Positions 28,507 to 37,063 of a DNA stretch of 64,000 nt are shown piece by piece (position 1 is the stretch's first letter; each line of letters opens with the position of its first letter). The notes under the pieces were generated by a model. The model had not been told where the DNA came from and searched no databases. It saw nothing but the letters and a program-made list of their open reading frames with translations. The stretch is from Gammaproteobacteria bacterium (GTDB lineage Bacteria; Pseudomonadota; Gammaproteobacteria; Pseudomonadales; Litorivicinaceae). The position numbers and the translations under genes are program-made. Location: the NCBI GenBank assembly GCA_024640985.1, contig JAHEDY010000012.1, forward strand, positions 1 through 64,000, in the 5' to 3' direction.

Positions 28507-29142
28507 TTAACTGCGGGGCATTTCTCGTTCTGCTTCAGACAAACTTGCCTGGAATGCATCACGATTGAACATCCGGTATTGATAATCCTGAAGACCCCGC
28601 GTCTGCTTTGGCGGCAACTCAACACCCAAATGTGGAAGTCGCCACAAAATCGGCGCGACGGTGCAATCGACCAGTGAAAATTCTTCACTCATAAAATAGG
28701 GCATTTCTTCGAAAATCGGTGCGACAGCCACCAACTGCTCTTTCAACTCTTTCGCCGCCGATGGCGAACGCTTGTTGTTTCGTTTGGCCGTCTCGATGGT
28801 CCGAATCAATGGCGTCCATTCATTCTCAATTCGATGCAAGAACATCCGGGCATTGGCGCGTGCCACTGGATACACCGGAAGCAATGGTGGATGGGGAAAT
28901 CTCTCATCCAAATACTCCATCATGATATTGGGCTCATACAACACCAAATCGCGATCAAGTAAGGTCGGGAGATTGTTGTAAGGGTTAATTTCCGACACTT
29001 CTTCTGGAATATCGTCAGGATCACAATCAACGATGTCGACTGTCACTCCTTTTTCGGCCAACACGATGCGGACACGGTGTGACATATGATCCGTGGGATC
29101 TGAGAAAAAGGTCATAGTTGAGCGTTTCGTCACAAGTGACAT
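28507..29142 (-). CDS. sspA: Stringent starvation protein A (RNA polymerase-associated)
   Basis: SspA is a glutathione-S-transferase-fold protein that binds RNA polymerase with sigma70 and alters transcription under starvation. TKRSTMTFFSDPTDHMSHRVRIVLAEKG at the N-terminus and PHPPLLPVYPVARANARMFLHRIE follow the E. coli protein closely, and the length of 211 fits. The start at ATG 29142 agrees with the homologous N-terminus, although GGAG is 12 bases upstream. A strong terminator lies 30 bp before the gene with no clear promoter after it. Confidence 0.95.
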   Translation of the reverse strand: MSLVTKRSTMTFFSDPTDHMSHRVRIVLAEKGVTVDIVDCDPDDIPEEVSEINPYNNLPTLLDRDLVLYEPNIMMEYLDERFPHPPLLPVYPVARANARMFLHRIENEWTPLIRTIETAKRNNKRSPSAAKELKEQLVAVAPIFEEMPYFMSEEFSLVDCTVAPILWRLPHLGVELPPKQTRGLQDYQYRMFNRDAFQASLSEAEREMPRS

Positions 29143-29172
29143 AAGTATTTCAATCTCCGTAAAACAGACAAA

Positions 29173-29194
29173 ACAGCCGGCAAAAGCCGGCTGT
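29173..29194 (-). terminator. Hairpin terminator between petC and sspA
   Basis: ACAGCCGGC-TTTT-GCCGGCTGT forms a perfect 9-bp stem on the minus strand, followed by TTTGTCTGTTTT. It lies 27 bp after the petC stop and ends about 30 bp before sspA. It can end the petABC transcript or set the fraction that reads through into sspA-sspB. Confidence 0.8.
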
Positions 29195-29220
29195 TCTTAG
29201 AACTTCAGGCTCGGTTGTGC

Positions 29221-30000
29221 TTAGTGCACATCCTTCCAATATTCGCGCTTCAATAGGTACGCAAACACAAAGAAGATCATCAGGAATAGCAGGACATAGA
29301 TACCTAAGTCATGCGACTTCGCTTTTGATGGCTCACCGACATACTCGAGGAAGTTTACCAGATCATAGATCAACTGGTCGTATTCAGCTGGTGTTAACTG
29401 GCCCGTGCCATCAACCACTTCCAAAATCCCACACTGATTCTCGGTCAGCGGCTGACCTGAAATCGGATCTGTCTGCACAGAACCATTCACGCGGATCGGC
29501 GCTTCTTTACAGACCGTGCGCTGCACACCCTGCAATGGCTCAAGGACGTGCGGCATCCCGACTTTCGGGAACACTTTATTGTTCACACCCAAAGGACGTG
29601 ATGGATCCACATAGAAGGTCTTCAAGTAAGTGTAAACCCAATCTGGTGAACGCTTCCGAGCCACCAACGTCAGATCAGGCGGTGGAGCACCAAACCATTC
29701 AGCAGCGCCTTTAGACGGCATGGCGATACTTCCAAGATCACCGATTTTCTTATCCGTGGGAACAATGGATTGGACCATGACGTCAAGCTCGATTCCCAAA
29801 TCCATCGCGGTCCGCTCATAACGCTGATACTCAAGCGAGTGACAACCCATGCAGTAATGACTATAGGTCGCCAAGCCACGCTGCAACGATACTTTGTCAT
29901 CATAATCGGGTTGAATCGACTCAAGCGGGTACGTAGGACCGCCGGCTGCGACCGCGACGGTCGACATCCACGAAAAGGCTAGGGCCAATACTAATTTCAT
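29221..30000 (-). CDS. petC: Ubiquinol-cytochrome c reductase cytochrome c1
   Basis: Cytochrome c1 passes electrons from the Rieske centre to soluble cytochrome c. The start ATG 30000 forms an ATGA overlap with petB and gives the signal peptide MKLVLALAFSWMSTVAVAA; the track extends 79 residues into petB without reason. The haem c motif is CMGCH, YQRYERTAMDLGI follows, and a C-terminal membrane anchor (GIYVLLFLMIFFVFAYLLKREYW) is present. The product has 259 residues. Confidence 0.96.
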   Translation of the reverse strand: MKLVLALAFSWMSTVAVAAGGPTYPLESIQPDYDDKVSLQRGLATYSHYCMGCHSLEYQRYERTAMDLGIELDVMVQSIVPTDKKIGDLGSIAMPSKGAAEWFGAPPPDLTLVARKRSPDWVYTYLKTFYVDPSRPLGVNNKVFPKVGMPHVLEPLQGVQRTVCKEAPIRVNGSVQTDPISGQPLTENQCGILEVVDGTGQLTPAEYDQLIYDLVNFLEYVGEPSKAKSHDLGIYVLLFLMIFFVFAYLLKREYWKDVH

Positions 30001-31250
30001 TTCGTTACCCTCTCTGGAACAGGCTTCGTCGACTCCCATCGGGTGTACCAAGGCATGGCAAGGAAGAACAGGAAGTAAATGGCTGTGCCTGCTTGGGCTA
30101 GCGCCGTCCGAACAGGCGTCGACGGCAAGGCACCGAGCACACCCAAAATGACAAAGGCGATGGCAAACAATACAAGCATGATTTTCGACAAATTCCCCTT
30201 GTAGCGAATCGAACGCACGGGGCTTCGATCCAGCCAAGGCAAGACGAACAAGATGGCAATAGCTGCTCCCATGACAACCACCCCCCAGAACTTGGCATCT
30301 AATCCAAACATTGGGAAGGTAATCGCACGTAACATCGCGTAGAACGGCGTGAAGTACCAGACCGGAGCAATGTGTTCGGGGGTCTTCAAGGGATTCGCAG
30401 GCTCAAAGTTTGCGTGCTCAAGGAAGTACCCACCCATTTCTGGGAAGAAGAAAATCACGATACTGAAGACAAAGAGGAATACAGCAACACCAGCGATGTC
30501 TTTCACGGTGTAGTACGGATGGAATGCAATGCCATCGAGTGGCTTGCCGTTTTCATCTTTATTATCTTTGATGTCGATACCGTCTGGGTTGTTCGATCCG
30601 ACTTCATGCAAAGCCAAAATATGCAACACAACCAGTCCGGCAATGACCAGGGGTAATGCAATGACGTGAAGTGCAAAGAATCGATTCAGGGTAATCCCAC
30701 TGATGAGGTAATCACCACGAACCCACTGCGCAAGATCAGCACCGATCACTGGAATCGCTGAGAACAAGGAGACAATCACCTGCGCGCCCCAGTAAGACAT
30801 CTGTCCCCATGGAAGGAGGTAGCCCATAAAGGCTTCAGCCATCAACAGCAGATAAATTGTCATCCCGAAGATCCAAATCAGCTCACGTGGCTTCTGATAA
30901 GAGCCATACATGATGCCTCGTAGCATGTGCAGATAGACCACCACAAAAAATGCGGAGGCTCCGGTGGAATGCATATACCGAATCAGCCATCCCATCTCGA
31001 CATCACGCATGATGTACTCAACAGATGCAAACGCACCTTCAGCGCTTGGCTCATAGCTCATGGTCAGCCAGATGCCAGTTAAAATCTGATTCACCAACAC
31101 CAATAAGGCGAGCGACCCAAAGAAGTACCAAACGTTAAAGTTTTTGGGTGTCCAGTACTGTGCGAGGTGATTATTCCACGCATCCATAATCGATAGACGC
31201 TGGTCAACCCATCCGACCAACCCTGTTGCTTCGGTTTTACGCAAACCCAT
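29997..31250 (-). CDS. petB: Ubiquinol-cytochrome c reductase cytochrome b
   Basis: Cytochrome b holds the two b haems and both quinone sites of complex III. The sequence shows about eight membrane helices, histidine pairs in the helices around RYMHSTGASAFFVVVYLHMLRG and FFALHVIALPLVIAGLVVLHI, and the Qo motif (PEHIAPVWYFTPFYAMLRA, containing the PVWY variant of PEWY). It is 417 residues long. The ATG at 31250 shares one base with the petA stop (TAATG). Confidence 0.97.
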   Translation of the reverse strand: MGLRKTEATGLVGWVDQRLSIMDAWNNHLAQYWTPKNFNVWYFFGSLALLVLVNQILTGIWLTMSYEPSAEGAFASVEYIMRDVEMGWLIRYMHSTGASAFFVVVYLHMLRGIMYGSYQKPRELIWIFGMTIYLLLMAEAFMGYLLPWGQMSYWGAQVIVSLFSAIPVIGADLAQWVRGDYLISGITLNRFFALHVIALPLVIAGLVVLHILALHEVGSNNPDGIDIKDNKDENGKPLDGIAFHPYYTVKDIAGVAVFLFVFSIVIFFFPEMGGYFLEHANFEPANPLKTPEHIAPVWYFTPFYAMLRAITFPMFGLDAKFWGVVVMGAAIAILFVLPWLDRSPVRSIRYKGNLSKIMLVLFAIAFVILGVLGALPSTPVRTALAQAGTAIYFLFFLAMPWYTRWESTKPVPERVTK

Positions 31251-31867
31251 TACGCATTCTCCTCATCAACACCAATGATCAGCACGTTATCGCTCTCATA
31301 AGTATGTGGTGGCACCAACAGGTTAGTCGGCGCAGGAACGGCTTTATAAACACGGCCAGCCAGATCAAATTTCGACCCATGACACGGGCAGAAGTAACCA
31401 CCCTGCCAATCATCACCAAGATCCGCCGCACCCACTTCTGGTCGAAACTGCGGAGAGCATCCAAGGTGTGTGCAAATTCCAACCAAAACTGCAATTTCTG
31501 GGTTAATTGAGCGCGCCTCGTTGGTCGCATAAGTCGGTTGTTGTGGCTCCTCACTGTTAGGGTCAGCCACCACGCCATTAGTTGCCTTGATCGCTTCCAA
31601 CATCTCAGGCGTGCGACGCAACACAAAGACAGGCTTGCCGCGCCACTCTGCGCGAATTTGCTCACCCGGAAGGATTTTTGAAATATCGACCTTCACCGGG
31701 GCACCAGCTGCTTTCGCTTTCGCACTCGGATTCCAGGAAGAAACAAAAGGAGTCGCGACACCAACGGCGCCGACTGCACTCAGTGCCGCTGTAGCACCAA
31801 CTAAAAATTTACGACGCGAAGTGTCAGCTGACTGAGCCACTTCCGGTATGACTGCATCGGTCATCAT
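31250..31867 (-). CDS. petA: Rieske iron-sulfur protein of cytochrome bc1
   Basis: The Rieske subunit carries electrons from ubiquinol to cytochrome c1. The 2Fe-2S ligands are in CTHLGC and CPCHGSKFDLAGRV. A twin-arginine signal and membrane anchor, SRRKFLVGATAALSAVGAVG, indicates Tat-dependent insertion as is known for this protein. The start is one of two adjacent ATGs, 31867 or 31864. It is first in petABC, with a good promoter about 40-70 bp upstream. Confidence 0.97.
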   Translation of the reverse strand: MMTDAVIPEVAQSADTSRRKFLVGATAALSAVGAVGVATPFVSSWNPSAKAKAAGAPVKVDISKILPGEQIRAEWRGKPVFVLRRTPEMLEAIKATNGVVADPNSEEPQQPTYATNEARSINPEIAVLVGICTHLGCSPQFRPEVGAADLGDDWQGGYFCPCHGSKFDLAGRVYKAVPAPTNLLVPPHTYESDNVLIIGVDEENA

Positions 31868-31909
31868 GTGTCCTTGAGATCGTTGTTTCGGAGCTGATTT
31901 GCAGGCGGT

Positions 31910-31938
31910 ATTTTAGAGAGTGCAACCTATTCAGGCAA
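31910..31938 (-). promoter_or_regulatory. sigma70 promoter of petABC
   Basis: TTGCCT (31938-31933) and TAAAAT (31915-31910) are 17 bp apart on the minus strand, putting the start near 31903 and leaving a leader of about 35 nt before petA. This is one of the clearest promoters in the window. Confidence 0.75.
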
Positions 31939-31983
31939 GCGCCTTATAGCCTTTTGATCTAAAAGTTTATGTCGTTATGGCAT

Positions 31984-32010
31984 AAAAAAACCCGCTTGAG
32001 CGGGTTTTTT
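31984..32010 (-). terminator. Terminator of rplM-rpsI
   Basis: The minus strand gives AAAAAACCCGCTCAAGCGGGTTTTTTT: a 5-bp GC stem (extended by A-T pairs) with a four-base loop and a T-tract, beginning about 17 bp after the rpsI stop. By symmetry it would also work on the plus strand. It insulates petABC from ribosomal protein transcription. Confidence 0.9.
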
Positions 32011-32026
32011 CGAGTCATCCAGCGAA

Positions 32027-32419
32027 TTAACGCTTGGAGAACTGTGGACGCTTACGCGCTTTGCGAAGACCAACCTTCTTCCGTTCGACCTCACGTGCAT
32101 CACGGGTGACGTACCCGGCGCGGCGTAAATCGCCCTTCAGGTTTTCGTCATACTCCACCAAGGCGCGCGTAATTCCGTGACGAATCGCACCGGCCTGACC
32201 TGACGCCCCACCACCTTCAACGGTGATCACAATGTCAAACTTTTCAGCCATCTCAACCAATTGAAGCGGCTGACGAACAACCATGCGAGAGGTTTGGCGG
32301 CCAAAATACTCATCCAACGCTTTCCCGTTAATGGTGATTTGACCAGAGCCTGGACGCAAAAACACGCGAGCTGTCGATGTCTTCCTGCGGCCTGTTCCGT
32401 AATTCTGTGTAGTCGCCAT
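32027..32419 (-). CDS. rpsI: 30S ribosomal protein S9
   Basis: S9 sits at the head of the 30S subunit with its C-terminal tail reaching the P-site t[23 protein letters not shown], the [19 protein letters not shown] core and the C-terminal [18 protein letters not shown] are diagnostic. The length of 130 is standard. It follows rplM after 8 bp in the universal rplM-rpsI pair. Confidence 0.99.
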   Translation of the reverse strand: MATTQNYGTGRRKTSTARVFLRPGSGQITINGKALDEYFGRQTSRMVVRQPLQLVEMAEKFDIVITVEGGGASGQAGAIRHGITRALVEYDENLKGDLRRAGYVTRDAREVERKKVGLRKARKRPQFSKR

Positions 32420-32427
32420 ATCGTATC

Positions 32428-32859
32428 CTATGACAGAGTCAAAGTTTCAGGTTGCTGTGCATCATGTGGGTGCTCTTGCCCCGCATAGACTTTCAGCTTC
32501 CGGTACATTGCACGTCCCAGTGGATTGCGTGGCAGCATGCCTTTGACAGCGAGCTCAATCACTTTCTCTGGTGAACGTTCGATCATTTGTGTGAAGTTGG
32601 CTTCCTTTAAGCCACCAGGATGGCCTGTGTGACGGTAATACATCTTGTCGGATGCCTTACGGCCAGTCACCTTCACTTTGCCCGCGTTGACAACGACAAT
32701 GTAGTCGCCTGTGTCGACATGCGGAGTGTATTCAGTCTTGTGCTTACCGCGCAGGCGACGAGCAACTTCGGTTGCAAGACGGCCGAGAGTCTGTCCTTCG
32801 GCGTCGATCACATACCAGCTACGCTGTACGGTTTCTGCTTTAGCGCTAATCGTCTTCAT
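32428..32859 (-). CDS. rplM: 50S ribosomal protein L13
   Basis: L13 is an early 50S assembly protein. [44 protein letters not shown] and [41 protein letters not shown] are highly conserved L13 blocks. The length of 143 is standard. It is the promoter-proximal gene of the pair. Confidence 0.99.
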   Translation of the reverse strand: MKTISAKAETVQRSWYVIDAEGQTLGRLATEVARRLRGKHKTEYTPHVDTGDYIVVVNAGKVKVTGRKASDKMYYRHTGHPGGLKEANFTQMIERSPEKVIELAVKGMLPRNPLGRAMYRKLKVYAGQEHPHDAQQPETLTLS

Positions 32860-32904
32860 GTTTGTCTTCTGCCTTCAGCGGCGTTCAAATTCAAAGAGGC
32901 GCGG

Positions 32905-32933
32905 ATTATAGAGATGGACGCAGGTTTTCGCAA
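32905..32933 (-). promoter_or_regulatory. sigma70 promoter of rplM-rpsI
   Basis: TTGCGA (32933-32928), a 17-bp spacer and a consensus TATAAT (32910-32905) on the minus strand, followed by CCGCGCC, a GC-rich discriminator usual for ribosomal protein promoters. The start is near 32898, giving a leader of about 40 nt. Confidence 0.85.
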
Positions 32934-32943
32934 CACTCTTTTC

Positions 32944-34047
32944 TCAATCCGGGCGATGCGGGCGCTCTAAATATTCGACCGACTGCATCTCAAGCAGTCG
33001 CGAGCGACAGCGATCCATCTCAAACGCCAAGCGTCCCGTCGTATACAGATCATCCAACCTGGCATCAGCGCCTAGAATTAAATTCACCGACCGATCGTAA
33101 AATTCATCAATCAAATGTAAAAATCGTCGCGTCGCGTCGTCCCCCGCCTTCATCAGTAGGGGAACACCCGTCATCACCACGGTGTGATAAATTTTTGCGA
33201 TCTCAATATAGTCCGGCGCCGCGCGGCCTTGGCCGCAAATGACATCGAAATCAAACCACACCACATCTTCGGCAACAAAGCGAACAGCCACCTGACGACG
33301 GTTAATCTCAACAAAAGCACCCTCACTCTGCCTAGCCTCCGGCGCCAACGCCAGAACCGATTGCCAGATCGCATCGATCGCGCGTGAGTCACACGGGGAA
33401 TAATATAACTGCGCATGTTCTAACGTCCGCAACCGATAGTCAGTGCCGGAATCCAAATGGAAGACTTCACAATGCGTTTGAATCAACGCAATCGCAGGCA
33501 GAAATCGATCACGCTGCAACCCATCTTTGTACAGATTGTCAGGCTCGATATTACTGGTTGTCACCAACGAAACGCCGCGACGGAAAAGCGCATCGAACAG
33601 GGTTCCCAAGACCATTGCATCGGTGATATCTGAGACAAAACACTCATCAAAACATAACACCTTGGCTCGGCGCGCGAACTCATCGGCAATCGCTTCCAGG
33701 GGATTCTCTGTACCTTGCAGTGCGGTCAACCGTCCATGGACTTGATTCATGAACCGATGAAAATGTAACCGCACAGCGACCCCATCCGGAAGCGAATCCA
33801 CAAACAGATCCATCAAAAAGGTTTTCCCACGACCAACCCCACCCCAGATGTAAAGCCCTTGTTCTGGACGCGCCCATGATTGACGTCGAAACAAACCTTT
33901 GCGACCGCCACTCCAACCACGGCGTTCGATTAATCGCTCTGCCAACTGATCAAGTCGCTCGATGGCCATCCGCTGACGCTTGTCCGGGCTTAGCTCGCCC
34001 ACCTCAACCAAGCCATCGTAGATATGTGAGGCAGGTGTACGACTCAT
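32944..34047 (-). CDS. zapE: Cell division ATPase ZapE (AFG1 family)
   Basis: ZapE is an AFG1-type P-loop ATPase that associates with the Z ring under stress and low oxygen. Walker A is GGVGRGKTFLMDLF, Walker B is VLCFDECFVSDITDAM, and HFHRFMNQVHGRL and VTTSNIEPDNLYKDGLQR are family blocks. At 367 residues it matches the family. It overlaps the upstream alpha/beta hydrolase gene by 4 bp (ATGA). Confidence 0.95.
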   Translation of the reverse strand: MSRTPASHIYDGLVEVGELSPDKRQRMAIERLDQLAERLIERRGWSGGRKGLFRRQSWARPEQGLYIWGGVGRGKTFLMDLFVDSLPDGVAVRLHFHRFMNQVHGRLTALQGTENPLEAIADEFARRAKVLCFDECFVSDITDAMVLGTLFDALFRRGVSLVTTSNIEPDNLYKDGLQRDRFLPAIALIQTHCEVFHLDSGTDYRLRTLEHAQLYYSPCDSRAIDAIWQSVLALAPEARQSEGAFVEINRRQVAVRFVAEDVVWFDFDVICGQGRAAPDYIEIAKIYHTVVMTGVPLLMKAGDDATRRFLHLIDEFYDRSVNLILGADARLDDLYTTGRLAFEMDRCRSRLLEMQSVEYLERPHRPD

Positions 34048-34697
34048 AAAACGCCTCGCGACTGATAATGTGCAGCGACAGTGCTCTTCAGTCGCGTTAA
34101 TTCCCCATGAAAAAAATGCCCTCCAGACTCCGAACGAAAAACGGTAGCACCAACACTGCGTGCATAGGTCGCGATCGCTTCAGGGCTCACGACTTCATCA
34201 TCCGAATTAAAGATCACCGCTCGCGGGACATCGTGGAGTAAATCAGCATCGATCGGGAAGTTCTCAACCGCAGGTGCCACTTGCACTAGATCCAAAAGCG
34301 CGAGTGTCGGATATGCAGTCTTCAATTGTGGAATCAGGTGCGCAGCGATGGATCCGCCAAATGAAAAGCCTGCCAAGCACAAGGTTTGCACGCCCTGATC
34401 AATCATCCGCGATGCCACGGCCAACGCATCTAGCAACTCCCCCTGGCCATGATCCCAAACTCCCGCGCTTCGCCCTGCACCTCTGAAATTAAAAGCCACG
34501 GCAGGCAACCCCCCATCTCGTGCCACTCGAGCGATGGTGGTGACAACTTTATTCCCCATGGTTCCGCCATGCAGAGGATGCGGATGCAACAGCAAAAGTG
34601 CCTGTTCCGGCATCGGTTGAGCAAGATCACATAATAGCGAGGCGGTTTCGATTTGACCCACAGGTCCATCAACGAATTGGATAACTGGCGCGTTCAT
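34044..34697 (-). CDS. Alpha/beta hydrolase (COG2945 type)
   Basis: This 217-residue protein has an alpha/beta hydrolase fold with the nucleophile elbow GFSFGG, a probable acid in NSDDEVV and the histidine in ESGGHFFHG. LLLHPHPLHGGTMGNKVV and NFRGAGRSAG are typical of the small cytoplasmic COG2945 hydrolases, whose substrate is unknown. There is no signal peptide. A good ribosome binding site (AAAGGAG) precedes ATG 34697. It forms a two-gene unit with zapE; a functional link is not implied by anything in the sequence. Confidence 0.85.
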   Translation of the reverse strand: MNAPVIQFVDGPVGQIETASLLCDLAQPMPEQALLLLHPHPLHGGTMGNKVVTTIARVARDGGLPAVAFNFRGAGRSAGVWDHGQGELLDALAVASRMIDQGVQTLCLAGFSFGGSIAAHLIPQLKTAYPTLALLDLVQVAPAVENFPIDADLLHDVPRAVIFNSDDEVVSPEAIATYARSVGATVFRSESGGHFFHGELTRLKSTVAAHYQSRGVL

Positions 34698-34718
34698 GTG
34701 TCTCCTTTCAGAAAGCGA

Positions 34719-34746
34719 AGTCTAACGACTCGCCCAAACAACGCAA
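34719..34746 (-). promoter_or_regulatory. Candidate promoter for hydrolase-zapE
   Basis: TTGCGT (34746-34741) and TAGACT (34724-34719), 16 bp apart on the minus strand, lie 22-49 bp upstream of the hydrolase start. The match is moderate. On the plus strand TACACT at 34753-34758 could be a -10 for zapG, but its -35 is poor. Confidence 0.45.
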
Positions 34747-34780
34747 ACTCCGTACACTACAGAAAAATGGAGATGAAACT

Positions 34781-35128
34781 GTGGAATTAAATGCGCTGAC
34801 CTTAGGTTCGATGTTGATGGTCTTCTTTGCCGGCGGGCTCGTCGGCTGGTTGTTACGCCAACCCAAAACAGTCACAGTCTCGCCTCCAGACCTCGAACGC
34901 GAGAGAACGCTCGCTGAAGCAAAGCACCAAGCACTGATGGATGACATCGAACAGCATTTAGCGTCAACACAAAAAGCACTCACCGACTTAGCCGACCGAC
35001 AAGCAAAACTGGCAGGGGAGTTAAACGGTGAGGCGCGAACAGAGATCACAACAGACGCCGAAAGCAGCGAGACCGATGCGGTTTTACCTCCTCGCGATTA
35101 CGCGGAATCGCGAGGGCAGTTGCAGTAA
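34781..35128 (+). CDS. zapG: ZapG (YhcB, DUF1043) membrane-anchored division protein
   Basis: The 115-residue product has one N-terminal membrane segment (ALTLGSMLMVFFAGGLVGWLL) and a predicted coiled coil (LERERTLAEAKHQALMDDIEQHLASTQKALTDLADRQAKLAGEL), the DUF1043 layout. YhcB/ZapG interacts with division and elongation proteins in E. coli. The start is GTG 34781 with GGAG about ten bases before it. It lies next to degS as yhcB does in E. coli. It ends exactly one base before the convergent NIF3 gene. Confidence 0.85.
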   Translation: MELNALTLGSMLMVFFAGGLVGWLLRQPKTVTVSPPDLERERTLAEAKHQALMDDIEQHLASTQKALTDLADRQAKLAGELNGEARTEITTDAESSETDAVLPPRDYAESRGQLQ

Positions 35129-35887
35129 CTAAGCGGGATTGTGGTCGTCAAAAAAGGCCACGTCCACAGGCAACGTCGACGCTAATTTCTGGCCCAGCGC
35201 CTGGACTCCATAGCGCTCTGTCGCATGATGGCCTGCGGCAATATAGTGGACGCCAAGCTCACGGGCCTCGTGGGTGGTTCGTTCTGAAATCTCACCCGAT
35301 AGATACACATCCGCACCGTAATACAGCGCTTTCGCTAAATAATCCTGAGCGCCTCCGGTACAGACCACCAAACGACTTAAGGTCTCGGATCCCCGCGGGG
35401 ACTCAATGACCATGGGCGCCCGGCCAAGCGCGGATTGCACCTGTAACGCCAACTGATCCATCGTCATTGCGCTTGCCAGTGGAACCGACCACAGCAACCC
35501 ATTTTCCTCAACAATCGGCTGCCCTCCGATCAAGCCCAACTGATCGAGTAAGGTCTTGTTGTTGCCGAATTCTGAGTGACAGTCCAATGGCAAGTGATAG
35601 GCGATTAAGGACATCTGATGGTTCATCAGCGCACGGACTCGCTGTCCTTTCATGCCGGTTAACACAGGCGGCTCATTTCGCCAGAAATAACCATGATGAA
35701 CCAACAATGCATCAGCACCCCAGGCTACTGCCTGCTGAATCACATCAGCTGACGCGGTTACACCCAGAGCCAATCGAGAAATCGTGTCACGCCCCTCCAC
35801 TTGCAATCCGTTAGGTGCATAATCTTTAAATAATTCAGGTTTCATCCAATCGTCGAGCGTTTGGATCAGTGCGTGTAAACTAGTCAT
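35129..35887 (-). CDS. NIF3/DUF34 family metal-binding protein
   Basis: The product belongs to the NIF3 (YbgI, DUF34) family: DYAPNGLQVEG, the metal ligand motif LLVHHGYFW, LIAYHLPLDCHSEFGNN and C-terminal AAGHHATERYGVQALG are conserved. These proteins bind a dinuclear metal centre and form toroidal hexamers; GTP cyclohydrolase I type 2 has been suggested in annotation but is not established. It has 252 residues. Only 24 bp separate its start from that of divergent degS. Confidence 0.9.
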   Translation of the reverse strand: MTSLHALIQTLDDWMKPELFKDYAPNGLQVEGRDTISRLALGVTASADVIQQAVAWGADALLVHHGYFWRNEPPVLTGMKGQRVRALMNHQMSLIAYHLPLDCHSEFGNNKTLLDQLGLIGGQPIVEENGLLWSVPLASAMTMDQLALQVQSALGRAPMVIESPRGSETLSRLVVCTGGAQDYLAKALYYGADVYLSGEISERTTHEARELGVHYIAAGHHATERYGVQALGQKLASTLPVDVAFFDDHNPA

Positions 35888-35911
35888 ACAGCCTCTCTTT
35901 CAGGACGACTC

Positions 35912-37063
35912 ATGCTACAACAAATTACTCGAATTCTCTGGCCTGTCATCACGGGGATTTTGATTGCGCTCCTTGTCATCCGCGAGTTCCCTGAGTTAAC
36001 CGGGCGCACCGGAGGCGTTGAGTTGAATATTGTTGATTCACAACCCGTCTCAACTCAGATCCCAGCAGAGGGGCCTGTCAGTTATGCCAGCGCTGTCGAA
36101 CGTGCAGCTCCTGCAGTGGTCAACATCTATACAACAACCATCGTCGAGACCAGAGCACATCCGCTGGCAAGAGATCCATTCTTCCGGAATTTTTTCAATC
36201 TTCCGAGCGAGCCTCGACGCAAGCGCATGGAATCGAGTCTTGGTTCAGGCGTGATTGTCTCAGGAAATGGCTATATTTTAACCAACCACCATGTCATTGC
36301 TGGCGCTGATGACATTGTCATCGAACTGAAAGATGGTCGCATTGCACAAGCGTCTGTGGTTGGAACCGATCCGGATACAGACATCGCTGTTTTAAAGGTC
36401 GAACTCAACAGTCTACCCAAACTGATCCTCACTACCTCGCCTGGCCGCGTGGGAGACTTGGTTTTCGCGATCGGGAATCCCTTTGGAGTCGGCCAAACAG
36501 TCACCATGGGCATTTTGAGTGCAACAGGTCGAAACCAAGTTGGTGTGACGAACTATGAAAACTTTATTCAAACCGATGCCGCCATCAATCCTGGGAATTC
36601 CGGTGGGGCATTGATCAACGTCCGTGGTGAATTGATTGGGATTAACACCGCAATCTTCACGCGCAGTGGCGGCTCCAATGGGATTGGATTTGCCATTCCC
36701 TCATCCATCGCCACAGACATCATGCAAGAACTGATCGACCATGGTCAGGTTATTCGTGGCTGGATTGGGGTGGAGACACAACCACTCACCGAGGATCTCG
36801 CGCGCTCATTTGGTGTGGGAAAAGATGCAGGTGTCCTGATTTCCGGCGTGTATCGACGAGGACCCGCGGCTAACGCAGACATTCTACCAGGCGATATTTT
36901 AACGCATATGAATGGCCAAAAAATAACCGACGGACGGGCAGCCATGAACCAAGTCGCGGATATCGAGCCAGGAACTGACCTACCGGTGAAACTTCTCAGA
37001 GACGGACAGTCCATCGAACGCACGATCCGTGTTGGTCAACGTCCGAACTCAGCCGCCAAGTGA
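35912..37063 (+). CDS. degS: Inner-membrane periplasmic serine protease DegS/AlgW
   Basis: An uncleaved N-terminal anchor (LWPVITGILIALLVI) is followed by a trypsin-like domain with the triad His127 (YILTNHHVIA), Asp157 (DTDIAVLKV) and Ser230 (NPGNSGGAL), then one PDZ domain (GWIGVETQPL to about residue 370). A single PDZ and a membrane anchor point to DegS/AlgW, which senses misfolded outer-membrane proteins and makes the first cut in RseA/MucA, rather than to two-PDZ DegP. ATG 35912 has AGGA upstream. The gene's last 28 bp overlap convergent hisC. Confidence 0.93.
   Translation: MLQQITRILWPVITGILIALLVIREFPELTGRTGGVELNIVDSQPVSTQIPAEGPVSYASAVERAAPAVVNIYTTTIVETRAHPLARDPFFRNFFNLPSEPRRKRMESSLGSGVIVSGNGYILTNHHVIAGADDIVIELKDGRIAQASVVGTDPDTDIAVLKVELNSLPKLILTTSPGRVGDLVFAIGNPFGVGQTVTMGILSATGRNQVGVTNYENFIQTDAAINPGNSGGALINVRGELIGINTAIFTRSGGSNGIGFAIPSSIATDIMQELIDHGQVIRGWIGVETQPLTEDLARSFGVGKDAGVLISGVYRRGPAANADILPGDILTHMNGQKITDGRAAMNQVADIEPGTDLPVKLLRDGQSIERTIRVGQRPNSAAK

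Noticed and set aside
30001-30237. N-terminal extension of petC in the ORF track
   Set aside because: The 79 extra residues are out-of-frame petB sequence; the signal peptide and ATGA overlap fix the start at 30000.
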